Assembly: GCA_945787845.1 (NCBI GenBank)
Contig: CALZJH010000009.1
Coordinates: forward strand, 99,208-163,207
Source: an uncultured Woeseiaceae bacterium
GTDB lineage: Bacteria; Pseudomonadota; Gammaproteobacteria; Steroidobacterales; Woeseiaceae
Length of the DNA stretch: 64,000 bases
Direction: 5' to 3'
Positions 9,457-17,516 of this stretch are shown in pieces (within the stretch, counting starts at the first letter, position 1; each line of letters starts with the position of its first letter). The notes below the pieces were generated by a model that worked only from the letters and a program-made list of their open reading frames with translations, was not told the origin of the DNA and did no database searches. A program made the position numbers and the translations under genes.

Positions 9457-9533
9457 GGTGGTTGTAGCTCAGTTGGTAGAGCCCCGGGTTGTGATCCCGG
9501 TCGTCGGGGGTTCGAGTCCCCTCAGCCACCCCA
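9457..9533 (+). tRNA. tRNA-His (anticodon GTG)
   Basis: A 77-base gene including the encoded G-1 (9457), which faces the discriminator C before CCA, the identity pair of tRNA-His. Acceptor GTGGTTG pairs with CAGCCAC. The anticodon arm CCGGG-TTGTGAT-CCCGG gives GTG. Confidence 0.96.
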
Positions 9534-9567
9534 CTTTTGAAGGACCGTGCCCAAAGGCACGACAGGT

Positions 9568-9643
9568 GGGCCTCTAGCTCAGTTGGTAGAGCATCGGACT
9601 CTTAATCCGCTGGTCCGGGGTTCGAGCCCCCGGGGGCCCACCA
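9568..9643 (+). tRNA. tRNA-Lys (anticodon CTT)
   Basis: A 76-base gene with encoded CCA. Acceptor GGGCCTC pairs with GGGGCCC, including one U-G pair. The anticodon loop CTCTTAA gives CTT; the first anticodon-stem pair is a T-C mismatch. Its 3' half resembles a degenerate fragment at 11351-11396, beyond the neighbouring diguanylate cyclase gene. Confidence 0.94.
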
Positions 9644-9729
9644 CTCTTTCCCTTTGGTGTCAGTGACTCACAGGATGCCTCGAAGGCTTCCAAGCGCCTT
9701 CAGTATTCCTGCCGTCCAGACCGACAGCC

Positions 9730-11214
9730 CTAGCGCGCTTCGGCCGATCGATTGCGGCCGTCGTTCTTGGCTCTATACAGGGCCTCGTCCGCTGCCCGGA
9801 TCAAGGCAGTTTCGTCATCGGCAGGCGTCGTCGGGAAGCTCCCGTATCCCAGGCTAATCGTACAACTAATCACCTGATCACGATCGCGCACCTCCAGCGC
9901 CTCAATGGCACCGCGCAAGCGCTCGCAGATTTCAGCTGCACCTTCGACCGTCGCACTAGGCAAGATGCACAGGAATTCTTCTCCGCCATAGCGCACCAGT
10001 ACGTCACCTTCGCGCAGGAGGTTCTTGGCCTCTCGCGCAACGCTCGTCAGAACCCGGTCGCCGATGAGATGCCCGTGTGTGTCATTGACCGCCTTGAAGT
10101 GATCGATATCGAAAATGACAACGCCCAAAGGCGAGTCGCTGCGCTGCGCGCGCGTGTACTCCTCGCGCAGGCGTGTAAGCCCAAAGCGTCGATTGTAACA
10201 ATTGGTCAGCGGATCGAGCGCCGCGATCCGCTGCAAATCACCGTGCTTCATCGCATTGGAAAGGGCCATAACGAAAGTCCTGCCAAAAATCTGCGACAGC
10301 GAGCGCGAGTCTCTTTCGAACGCTGTCGATTTGGCCAGGACGACAACGCCGATCGCTGCGGAATGTATGATGAGAGGCATGAACGCGACCTCCCGGGGCT
10401 GAAACTGGACCAGTCCGGCATTCACCGACAGCCCATCGGGCAACTCGACGTAGACAGGTTCCTGGGTTCGCAGCGCCAACCGCACCTGGTCGTTCTCACA
10501 CAAGCCTTCGGCCTCCACGATGCCAAAACTTGCGAGGACGGAGAGTTCTCCACCGACATCGGCAATGATGGCTCCGGCCGTAGCACTTGTCGCTGCGATA
10601 AATCCACTGAGCGCGCCATTGCACAAGGGGCCGAGTTCCAGCTGACTCGTCATTGTCTTGCTGAAGTCGGCAACTCTATCCTCAACTTCATGGCTGTGCT
10701 GGAGAACGCCTATCAGGTGATTGAACGCGGAAGCGGACTCGCCAATAATGTCGTCGCTGTCGACCGGCAGCTGACAGGTCTCCGAATCGCAGTCTGTCCA
10801 ATCACCTGTGTATGTCGCGTTCTCAACAACCGTTTGGATCAGTCGCATGCCATCGACGAGCGCGCGCAATCTGGGCATGACGACCACTCGCATCAACCGA
10901 ATATTGATGCCACCAACGGCTATTCCCGCAACCAGGCATACGGCAAAAAAGAACGGCGTAAGAACAATTTCTCGAGGCACGCCGAAGGCAACCAACATCG
11001 GCGGGAATGCCACACCAATGAGGACGCCGACGCCGATCATCCAGATCGAGAGATCGTCGAAGACACTTCGAGTCAGTCGCACGGGAAGGCGTTGACGGTA
11101 TCCACGCGTCTGCTGCGAATCCGGCACGGAATTCCGGCGCCGGGGCGCGCCCTGAGGATCAGCGCGGTACTCGCGGATACCCTCGTTCGCGTTCGCGGAG
11201 TCAGGCTGCATCAT
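9730..11214 (-). CDS. Membrane-anchored diguanylate cyclase (GGDEF)
   Basis: A 494-residue protein with a basic N-terminus, two membrane segments (about 55-75 and 84-105), a HAMP/linker region, a GAF-like part (about 200-320) and a C-terminal GGDEF domain (about 330-490). The active site reads RYGGEEFLCIL with FDIDHFKAVND upstream, so it should make cyclic di-GMP from GTP. No allosteric RxxD is obvious just before GGEEF. The gene stands alone between tRNA-Lys and a tRNA-like remnant, which may mark it as an inserted islet. MshE, encoded at 55-57 kb, is a known type of c-di-GMP receptor. Confidence 0.9.
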   Translation of the reverse strand: MMQPDSANANEGIREYRADPQGAPRRRNSVPDSQQTRGYRQRLPVRLTRSVFDDLSIWMIGVGVLIGVAFPPMLVAFGVPREIVLTPFFFAVCLVAGIAVGGINIRLMRVVVMPRLRALVDGMRLIQTVVENATYTGDWTDCDSETCQLPVDSDDIIGESASAFNHLIGVLQHSHEVEDRVADFSKTMTSQLELGPLCNGALSGFIAATSATAGAIIADVGGELSVLASFGIVEAEGLCENDQVRLALRTQEPVYVELPDGLSVNAGLVQFQPREVAFMPLIIHSAAIGVVVLAKSTAFERDSRSLSQIFGRTFVMALSNAMKHGDLQRIAALDPLTNCYNRRFGLTRLREEYTRAQRSDSPLGVVIFDIDHFKAVNDTHGHLIGDRVLTSVAREAKNLLREGDVLVRYGGEEFLCILPSATVEGAAEICERLRGAIEALEVRDRDQVISCTISLGYGSFPTTPADDETALIRAADEALYRAKNDGRNRSAEAR

Positions 11215-11350
11215 TAGCCGAAAACCTCATTCCAAGTGCATGAGGAGAGAGGATGTCACACGAATGGCCGAGGAAGCGCCGACCTGATCGACACTTTTGA
11301 AGTGTTTTGGTCAAAAAATGAGCATTTTACAGCCATTTTTTGAAGTCGAT

Positions 11351-11396
11351 TCGACTCTTGAATCGCAGGTCCGGGGTTCGGCCCCTGCGGGCACCA
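11351..11396 (+). pseudogene. Degenerate 3' half of a tRNA, tRNA-Lys-like
   Basis: This stretch aligns with the 3' part of tRNA-Lys at 9594-9643. GACTCTT of the anticodon loop, the 13 bases GGTCCGGGGTTCG, and the ends GGGC and ACCACTC are shared, with small indels between. The 5' half is absent and the anticodon stem is broken, so no functional tRNA is expected. Such a fragment can be the duplicated attachment site left by an element that entered at the 3' end of a tRNA gene, or simply a decayed tandem copy. Confidence 0.55.
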
Positions 11397-11409
11397 CTCC
11401 TTCGTTCCT

Positions 11410-12111
11410 TCAGCTGGGGCAGGGCTCGGCAGCCATGAGCTGTAGCTGGTCCCAGTCGAGAATCTCAATCTTGCCGCGCGGTGCATACAGGATACCGCGG
11501 CGTTTCATCTTGGCCATCTGCCGGCAGACGGTTTCCTCGCTCAGGCCGAGCAGGTTGGCGATCTCGCGGCGCGAAAACGGCAAGGTGAAGCGCTTGTTGC
11601 CATGTTCTGAGCTCGGAATAACGAGCTGTATAAACGAGGCGATCTTGGCCGCGGCACTTTTGTGGCCCATGACCTTCATCAGGGATCGGCTGTGGGCGAG
11701 CTGGGCGTTGAGTGAGCCGATCAGGCGCATGGCAACTTCGCCTTTCTTCTGGGCTGTGCGCAACAGGGCCCGATGCCGGATCTTGCAGGCGTAGGTCTCA
11801 GTTTCGGCGACGGCCGAGTACTCATAGATATCATCGTTAATGGACTGCAGCCCAACCAGCAGTTTGCCGGGAGTACTGAGGCCCACGATCTGCTCGCGTC
11901 CATCCTGCGAGTGATGGGCGATCTTGACGATTCCGCTGGAGAGCGAGAACAGGGAATCGCTGCGCTGCCCCTGGGCGAACAGGATTTCGCCTTTCTTGAA
12001 CCGCACCTGTTTGACGGCGTCGGTGATCAGGCACTTTAATTCCGAGTCCGATGTCAGGTAGTCACTGGCCTGCAGTTCATGAAACGGACAGACGAAGTTG
12101 TTGCAACTCAT
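11410..12111 (-). CDS. Crp/Fnr family transcriptional regulator
   Basis: From ATG 12111 the protein has 233 residues: a cyclic-nucleotide-like beta-roll (KKGEILFAQGQRSDSLFSL), a long dimer helix and a C-terminal winged helix (FSRREIANLLGLSEETVCRQ). The start is set by GGGAGAG upstream and by MSCNNFVCPFHE fitting the family. N-terminal Cys3, Cys8 and Cys27 and one Cys in TYACKI are present, but not in the exact FNR cluster spacing, so the sensed signal is unknown. The recognition helix follows FNR (E..xR), with Cys replacing the Ser of FNR. Three identical-type palindromes lie in front of this gene and the two cytochrome genes, suggesting it controls them and itself. Confidence 0.92.
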   Translation of the reverse strand: MSCNNFVCPFHELQASDYLTSDSELKCLITDAVKQVRFKKGEILFAQGQRSDSLFSLSSGIVKIAHHSQDGREQIVGLSTPGKLLVGLQSINDDIYEYSAVAETETYACKIRHRALLRTAQKKGEVAMRLIGSLNAQLAHSRSLMKVMGHKSAAAKIASFIQLVIPSSEHGNKRFTLPFSRREIANLLGLSEETVCRQMAKMKRRGILYAPRGKIEILDWDQLQLMAAEPCPS

Positions 12112-12211
12112 GCGTTGATACTCTCCCAGGCTCGCTCGTGATGAGACCAGAATTGACGAGCTTCGTCGATACGGATTTCCCATCCCGATTCTCGGTTTTT
12201 ACCTAGCCGAA

Positions 12212-12227
12212 ACTGACATTTGTCAGT
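12212..12227. promoter_or_regulatory. Palindromic operator 1 (ACTGAC-N4-GTCAGT)
   Basis: ACTGACATTTGTCAGT is a perfect inverted repeat (6-base arms, 4-base centre; 7-base arms if the A/T inside is counted). It has the half-site spacing of FNR boxes (TTGAT-N4-ATCAA). It lies 101 bases upstream of the Crp/Fnr gene on the other strand; no good -10 lies at class II distance on that side, so autoregulation by another geometry is more likely. Confidence 0.65.
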
Positions 12228-12304
12228 AAAGAAGCACGCACAGGCCGGCGTAAGGAGAAGCCGAAAATTCAGCGATTACCCATAAGTGTAATCCACCGGC
12301 TGAA

Positions 12305-12347
12305 ACTGACTTTTGTCAGTGTTTCGAACCTCCTAAGAATCTATCGT
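12305..12347 (+). promoter_or_regulatory. Operator 2 plus -10 of the decaheme cytochrome gene
   Basis: ACTGACTTTTGTCAGT (12305-12320) is followed after 21 bases by TATCGT (12342-12347). This is the geometry of a class II Crp/Fnr-activated promoter, with the site centred near -41.5. The element at 14939-14981 repeats both parts with the same gap. The rest of the 318-base space between the divergent genes (12112-12429) holds operator 1 and no other feature I can see. Confidence 0.7.
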
Positions 12348-12429
12348 CTGCTTGCTCTGGATGACTGTCCGTATTCGGCGACAGTTGTCATCAGGCCAAC
12401 AATGATTTATCCAATAGGGGAGTACAAAT

Positions 12430-14832
12430 ATGGACAGGTTCGGCAGATTTAAAGCTTCGGCCTGGTCTTTCCTCGTAGTGACGATATTCGCGTTTGCGCT
12501 GAGTGGCTGCGAGGGTAGCGATGGCTCAGACGGCGCAGCGGGCGTTGCAGGCCCACCGGGGCCGGCAGGACCTCCGGGGCCGGCAGGACCCCCGGGTGTA
12601 CCGGACAACGTAACGGCAGCAGTAGAAGCGGCTAAGGCCGAGTCCTGCGCTACGTGTCACGACGGTGTTGGCGGCGGTCACCAGGCGATCTACGCAGCCT
12701 ACGAAGATGCAAGTACGCTTGAGCTGATTTTTGACGCCTTCACCAGCGTCAATAACGGTGGTCTCTTTGACGTCACGCTTGACTTTACGATTCTGAAAGA
12801 CGGCATGCCGTTCACAGATTTCGACTCCCTGGATCAAAAGCGCTTCTTCGTCGATCGCTACGATGCGACAGACGGCAAGTTCTACGAAGCATTCCAGAGC
12901 CTGGGCAGCGTCGTGATGGGAGCTCCGGGCGAATACACCGCTACACGGACAGGCCTGACGTATGACCCGACAGTCAGCGGCCAGGTCTATGGCTACATCG
13001 CTCAGGGCGTATTGCTCGAGCACGAATCAGGCACTGGTGGTGAAATCCCGTCTGGCTCGCACGTTCATCTGTATGACGACGTCGCCAATGCCGGGCTGGC
13101 TTTCGGCGATGCCGATCCGGCAGATCCTGACTCCTACGTCTCGGCAGCGAATGCCGAAGGTTGTGAGAACTGTCACGGCGCCCCGTACCTGAAGCATGGC
13201 TACCGCGCCGTGCAAGTTCCTGGTTTGCCTGACTTTGCGGCGTGCAAGGTGTGCCATAACGACGACGGCAACGGCGGTCACACCGAGTGGCAATACATGG
13301 TCGACGAGCCCTTCAACTGGGCCACCGGCGTTGCGGCAACGGCAGATTATTCCTACTTCCGGAATATCATGAATGACGTGCACATGTCGCATGCCATGGA
13401 ATTCCCGTACCCGATGTCGATGTCGAACTGCAACACCTGCCATGAAGGCAAACTTGACCGGGTTCTCGATGATGAGGTCTTCACCGCAGAAACCTGCAAG
13501 AGCTGCCACGCGGTTCAGGGTATTGACGCATGGCCAGAGGATGCAGGCGCGACACTGGAAGGCCTGTATGCGCAGCCACTACGTCCGCCGCCCTTGCAGT
13601 TCCTGTGGACGAAAGCCGGCGTCGATTCATTCCATAACATCGATCTGAACTGCCAGGCCTGCCACGGCACGGCTGGCTTCAGCACTTTGACCGACTATCA
13701 CTCGGGCTACGACGATCACATCTATGACGACACCGGCACGAAGTTTGCTGATATCTACACGGTATCAGTAGACAGCGTCTCGATCGCCGGCGACCTGGTT
13801 ACGGTCGAGTTCAGCTCGAGCGATCCTGCCGTCGTTCCAGAAGTCCTTCTGTCCTTCTACGGCTGGGATACGCGCAACTTCATCGTCGGCGCGCACGAGC
13901 GTGACACCAATGTCACGGGGTGCGGTGGCCGTCGTCCTGGTTGTAAGATGGAATACGTGCCTGAAAGCTCGGGCGGCGGGCCGAACCCGCTGTTCACAGA
14001 GGATCCCCTCAGTGTGCCGGGTGCCTGGATAGTCACCGCCGACTTGTCCGCATGGCAGTTGACGAAGACGGACCTGATGCCGGATCTGATCGCGAACGGC
14101 GTCGTTTCGAAGATCGAAGTATCGATCACGCCTGAGCTGGAACTCGGTGGTGAAGATGTGGTTCTCGCGGCAGTCAGCGAGACCTTCGATATCGGCACCA
14201 ATGCCTTTGTCGCTGACTACTTCTCCGGAGTAAATGCAACGGTTGACATCAACAAGTGCAACGTCTGCCACGACTCGCTGGCCAGCACGTTCCATGACGG
14301 CAGCGGCCGTGGTGGTGATGGCATCCAGGTCTGTAAGGCATGTCATACGACGACATTCCCGGGCAGTCACCTCGAGATGGCGTCTCGTGCGATCGACAGC
14401 TACGTCCATGCGATCCACTCCTTCCAGCCGTTTGACCTGGATGACGTGGCCGCGGCAGACGATCCGGTCTTTGATGCACGGAATGAACAGCACATCAAAC
14501 ACACGTTCCCGAACTTCACGATCCGGAACTGTGAGGCGTGCCACAACCCGGGTACCTACAATGTGCCTGATCAGTCCAAGTCGATGCCTGGTGTCCTGTC
14601 GAAATCCTGGGATATCCCGGATCGCGCCATCGGGACGATTCCCGAGTACGTAACGGGTCCGGCATCACGGGCGTGCGGCGGCTGCCACCGGGCTGACCTG
14701 ATCAACCCGGACCTCGCTGGCGATCTCGCTAGCTTCAACGCGCACACTGAAGCCTTCGGTACGCTTGAAGCAAACGACGACGACGACATGATCCTGTTCG
14801 GCATCATCGACAAGATCATGGGTATGTTCTAA
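12430..14832 (+). CDS. Decaheme c-type cytochrome lipoprotein, OmcA/MtrC family
   Basis: An 800-residue lipoprotein (lipobox ALSGC, Cys27) with a short collagen-like Gly-Pro-Pro run (about 33-56) and exactly ten CxxCH haem sites: CATCH, CENCH, CKVCH, CNTCH, CKSCH, CQACH, CNVCH, CKACH, CEACH and CGGCH. Number and length match OmcA/MtrC cytochromes, which sit on the outer cell surface and pass electrons to minerals or other external acceptors. No MtrA or MtrB partner is present nearby. It is divergent from the Crp/Fnr gene, carries operator 2 upstream, and ends at a strong terminator, so it is a single transcription unit. Confidence 0.92.
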   Translation: MDRFGRFKASAWSFLVVTIFAFALSGCEGSDGSDGAAGVAGPPGPAGPPGPAGPPGVPDNVTAAVEAAKAESCATCHDGVGGGHQAIYAAYEDASTLELIFDAFTSVNNGGLFDVTLDFTILKDGMPFTDFDSLDQKRFFVDRYDATDGKFYEAFQSLGSVVMGAPGEYTATRTGLTYDPTVSGQVYGYIAQGVLLEHESGTGGEIPSGSHVHLYDDVANAGLAFGDADPADPDSYVSAANAEGCENCHGAPYLKHGYRAVQVPGLPDFAACKVCHNDDGNGGHTEWQYMVDEPFNWATGVAATADYSYFRNIMNDVHMSHAMEFPYPMSMSNCNTCHEGKLDRVLDDEVFTAETCKSCHAVQGIDAWPEDAGATLEGLYAQPLRPPPLQFLWTKAGVDSFHNIDLNCQACHGTAGFSTLTDYHSGYDDHIYDDTGTKFADIYTVSVDSVSIAGDLVTVEFSSSDPAVVPEVLLSFYGWDTRNFIVGAHERDTNVTGCGGRRPGCKMEYVPESSGGGPNPLFTEDPLSVPGAWIVTADLSAWQLTKTDLMPDLIANGVVSKIEVSITPELELGGEDVVLAAVSETFDIGTNAFVADYFSGVNATVDINKCNVCHDSLASTFHDGSGRGGDGIQVCKACHTTTFPGSHLEMASRAIDSYVHAIHSFQPFDLDDVAAADDPVFDARNEQHIKHTFPNFTIRNCEACHNPGTYNVPDQSKSMPGVLSKSWDIPDRAIGTIPEYVTGPASRACGGCHRADLINPDLAGDLASFNAHTEAFGTLEANDDDDMILFGIIDKIMGMF

Positions 14833-14860
14833 ACAACAATACAAACAGCAGGAAAAGACT

Positions 14861-14891
14861 GGCCGGGAGAGCAATCTCCCGGCCTTTTTTT
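14861..14891 (+). terminator. Intrinsic terminator after the decaheme gene
   Basis: A perfect 10-bp stem (GGCCGGGAGA with TCTCCCGGCC), a GCAA loop and a run of seven T. It separates the decaheme gene from the octaheme gene, which therefore needs its own promoter. Confidence 0.93.
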
Positions 14892-14938
14892 CGTCTTGCG
14901 GTAACTCCTTATGAGCCTGCGGTTTTCACGCGTTTGGA

Positions 14939-14981
14939 ACTGATAATTGTCAGTGTTGCTTCTGCAACGATTTCCTATCTT
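14939..14981 (+). promoter_or_regulatory. Operator 3 plus -10 of the octaheme cytochrome gene
   Basis: ACTGATAATTGTCAGT (14939-14954; one arm has T for C) is followed after 21 bases by TATCTT (14976-14981). The arrangement copies that before the decaheme gene, so both cytochrome genes appear to be activated by the same Crp/Fnr-type protein. The -10 lies 73 bases before ATG 15055. Confidence 0.7.
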
Positions 14982-15054
14982 GTGTGGGCGCAATGCTGTC
15001 CTTTCTCAGGCGGTTGTTTCGCAAGGGGACATCACAACAACCAGGAGGCATACC

Positions 15055-17361
15055 ATGTCCACCAGACTCAGACACTTTCTGCTGTTAGCAGCGAGTGCTT
15101 TTCTTTTTGCCGGCTGCGAAGGCAGCGACGGGGCACCGGGCGCGCCAGGCGCATCGGGTTCTGACGGCCAGGACGCGGTTGACACCGGCACCATCAGCGT
15201 GACTGTTGATTTCAGCGGTGGACCGGTTGCCGGCGCAACGGTCACGACAGACCCGGCAACCGTCAGCGTCGATACGGACGCCGCCGGTAACGCAATGCTT
15301 AACGTGCCCATTGGCGTCTATGACGTCACGGCCACCATTTCAGGCATTAGCGTGACCGAGTCGTTGGTAAACGTTGCCGCAGGGCTGACCACTGACGTGT
15401 CGTTTACCGTCAGCGGTATTCCGGGCACCGTCTCCGGTACCGTACTGGCGCCTGACGGCACAGCCGTTGAGGGCGCAGTCGTTTCGGCACCGGGCAGCGC
15501 AGATGCAGTGACTGACGCAACAGGCGCGTTCGCAATTGACTCCGTTGTCAGCGAATTCCTGTCGATTACGCCGCCGGCTGGCTCCAACCTGCTTCCAGGC
15601 GATACGCGTCATTCAGTACGCCCGGGCGAAGTCGTTTCCGTAACGCTCTCGGGCGGCCCGGAAAGCGACGCGGTCTTCATGGGCAGCGATGTTTGCCTGA
15701 TCTGCCACAGCGGCGGTCTCGCCGATGCCTGGATGGCCTCTGGTCACTATCGTGTCGTCGAACGATCGCTCGTCGAAATGGACCCATTCAGCTTCCCGGC
15801 TGATCCGGGTGCAGGCAACTGCAGCGGCTGGTTCGATACCGGTGTCGTCGCCAACATCCCGGGCGAACCTTCTGTCAAGGGGCAGGAGACTCACGCCACT
15901 TACATCCGCACCTGCAACGACGATCCTGATCTGCGTTACGAAGTGCTGTTTGATGAAACGGGTAACGGCCCGAGCGACTTGAGTGATCTTGTGGTTCCGG
16001 TTTATGCGACGTATGGCGGACCTGGCACGCAGGCCGGTGAAATCGCCGCCCTGCAGGCACGCGGTGAAGCTAACGACATCCACGGCGCGTGGAAACAACG
16101 TTACATGTTCAGCATTGCCGATCTGGGTAACTGCTCGACGACGAACCCGGAGGGCACGTTTGACAAGAACGCAAAACCGGATTTCATCAACTGGGATACG
16201 TCCCAGACCTGCGAAGACATGCTGACGCTTCCAATCCAATTCAACCAGCGGACCAAAGAGTGGGTGTCCTACCATCCTTGGGAGTGGTACGAGCAGAGAC
16301 GCGCTTACTCGAAGAAGTGCTCAGGTTGCCATGAGGCCGGTCTACAGATCACGGCGGTTGGCGGATTGGTCACAGAGTACTCGGCTGTTGACTATCGCAT
16401 CGGTTGTGAGAAATGCCACGGACCCGGCAGCAGCCACGTTGGCAACGGCGCGGACCCGAACTTCATCATGAACCCGAACCACATGACGGCCCAGGCGGCC
16501 ACCGAGATTTGCGGTGCCTGCCACAACCGCGGTTCGGATCCGATTGATGGCGCGTTTGGATTCCCGTGGCGCAGCGACGTTGCGGACTTTGACGGCAACT
16601 TCATTGCCGGTCTGCATACCCTGACGTGGGATGCGGTCGATGCGCCGGAAGGCTACTTCCTGGAGAAACCGGGTAACTGGCCGACGGGCTTCCCGTCGAA
16701 GCATCGCCAGCAATACAACAGCTTCTTCGGTTCAGCGCATATGGACAACCCGTTCGAGAAGGTCACGTGCTACGACTGCCACTCGCCGCACAGCGGCAAG
16801 GGCGGCCCGTTCCACTTCGCCAATACGGACTTCGTCACGGGCGACGAATTCGACTTTGGCGGTAACAGCCAGGCGTTGATGTCCAATGCCCGGTGCCTGA
16901 GTTGCCACGCGACTCACGGACCGTTCGCTACGCTGACGCTTGAAGACGTCGCTATCAACCATACGGCGAATGGCGGCACGGCCGACAAGAATGGCGTTCC
17001 GTTGGCACCGACGGCTACTGAGCAGGATTCGGCGTTCACGTTGATCGAAAACGCCGTGAGGGCTCACAGCGGCGAGGCCGCGGGCATGCCGTTCGCACCG
17101 TACCAGCCCACCGAGTCTCACATTCCTGTGAACTACGAGCTTGGTGACGGTCCGGTGGGACGCTGCACGTCCTGTCATATGACCAAGACGGCCAAGAGCG
17201 GTACCTGGTTCGTCGATGCTGACGGCAAGACGATCGCAGGCGACAACACGGATCACAGCTTCCAGGTTGTCGCGCTTGAGGCTGGAACAGACCAGCCGAA
17301 CGCCTGTGGCAGCTGCCACGCATCGTTCCGCACGTCGTCAATTCCGCCGGGCGGTGACTAG
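15055..17361 (+). CDS. Octaheme c-type cytochrome lipoprotein with Ig-like N-terminal repeats
   Basis: A 768-residue lipoprotein (lipobox LFAGC, Cys21). ATG 15055 is chosen over an upstream in-frame start because AGGAGG lies just before it and the signal peptide follows. The mature N-terminus CEGSDG matches the decaheme protein. Two beta-rich repeats (about 44-120 and 120-195; VSGTVLAPDGTAVEGAVVSA) look like carboxypeptidase-regulatory/SdrB-type domains. Eight haem sites follow: CLICH, CSGCH, CEKCH, CGACH, CYDCH, CLSCH, CTSCH and CGSCH. FMGSDVCLICH resembles the start of cytochrome c554-type domains. It probably acts with the decaheme protein in electron transfer at the cell surface or in the periplasm; no substrate can be named. 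Confidence 0.88.
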   Translation: MSTRLRHFLLLAASAFLFAGCEGSDGAPGAPGASGSDGQDAVDTGTISVTVDFSGGPVAGATVTTDPATVSVDTDAAGNAMLNVPIGVYDVTATISGISVTESLVNVAAGLTTDVSFTVSGIPGTVSGTVLAPDGTAVEGAVVSAPGSADAVTDATGAFAIDSVVSEFLSITPPAGSNLLPGDTRHSVRPGEVVSVTLSGGPESDAVFMGSDVCLICHSGGLADAWMASGHYRVVERSLVEMDPFSFPADPGAGNCSGWFDTGVVANIPGEPSVKGQETHATYIRTCNDDPDLRYEVLFDETGNGPSDLSDLVVPVYATYGGPGTQAGEIAALQARGEANDIHGAWKQRYMFSIADLGNCSTTNPEGTFDKNAKPDFINWDTSQTCEDMLTLPIQFNQRTKEWVSYHPWEWYEQRRAYSKKCSGCHEAGLQITAVGGLVTEYSAVDYRIGCEKCHGPGSSHVGNGADPNFIMNPNHMTAQAATEICGACHNRGSDPIDGAFGFPWRSDVADFDGNFIAGLHTLTWDAVDAPEGYFLEKPGNWPTGFPSKHRQQYNSFFGSAHMDNPFEKVTCYDCHSPHSGKGGPFHFANTDFVTGDEFDFGGNSQALMSNARCLSCHATHGPFATLTLEDVAINHTANGGTADKNGVPLAPTATEQDSAFTLIENAVRAHSGEAAGMPFAPYQPTESHIPVNYELGDGPVGRCTSCHMTKTAKSGTWFVDADGKTIAGDNTDHSFQVVALEAGTDQPNACGSCHASFRTSSIPPGGD

Positions 17362-17389
17362 TTCGGTAGATTCTTCTAACCTTGATTCA

Positions 17390-17416
17390 GGGGCGGCTCT
17401 GCCGCCCCTTTTTTTT
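17390..17416 (+). terminator. Intrinsic terminator after the octaheme gene
   Basis: An 8-bp GC stem (GGGGCGGC with GCCGCCCC), loop TCT and eight T. It isolates the cytochrome genes from the corrinoid operon. Confidence 0.93.
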
Positions 17417-17447
17417 GTAGTTTGAAATACCGTTCCATATAGTGAAC
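17415..17447 (+). promoter_or_regulatory. Probable promoter and overlapping operator of the corrinoid operon
   Basis: TATAGT (17438-17443) with a weak TTGTAG 17 bases upstream can serve as a sigma70 promoter. The -10 lies inside an inverted repeat, GTTCCATATAGTGAAC (17432-17447), in which 12 of 16 positions are symmetric (GTTCnnTATAnnGAAC). A protein bound there would block RNA polymerase, so substrate-relieved repression is plausible. No regulator gene is adjacent and its family cannot be told. Confidence 0.45.
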
Positions 17448-17516
17448 CCGATTTGTTGGCAGGTTCGAGCGATCCGCTAGAATTCCCTATTGATTCAATA
17501 ACTCGCGGAAGCCCCT

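Noticed and set aside
9179-9529. 116-codon minus-strand frame across tRNA genes
   Set aside because: It runs through tRNA-Pro, -Arg and -His; tRNA cluster antisense frames are common artefacts.
11291-11308. Hairpin ACACTT-TTG-AAGTGT with TTTT upstream of the GGDEF gene
   Set aside because: AT-rich 6-bp stem with a short T run and no plus-strand gene to terminate; too weak to call.
9644-11350. Active integrative element in tRNA-Lys
   Set aside because: No integrase, transposase or phage gene and only a degenerate tRNA copy; at most a relic.
12532-12597. Short GGxCCxGCAGGA repeats in the decahaem gene as a CRISPR or tandem repeat locus
   Set aside because: They code for the in-frame Gly-Pro-Pro collagen-like tether and have no spacer structure.
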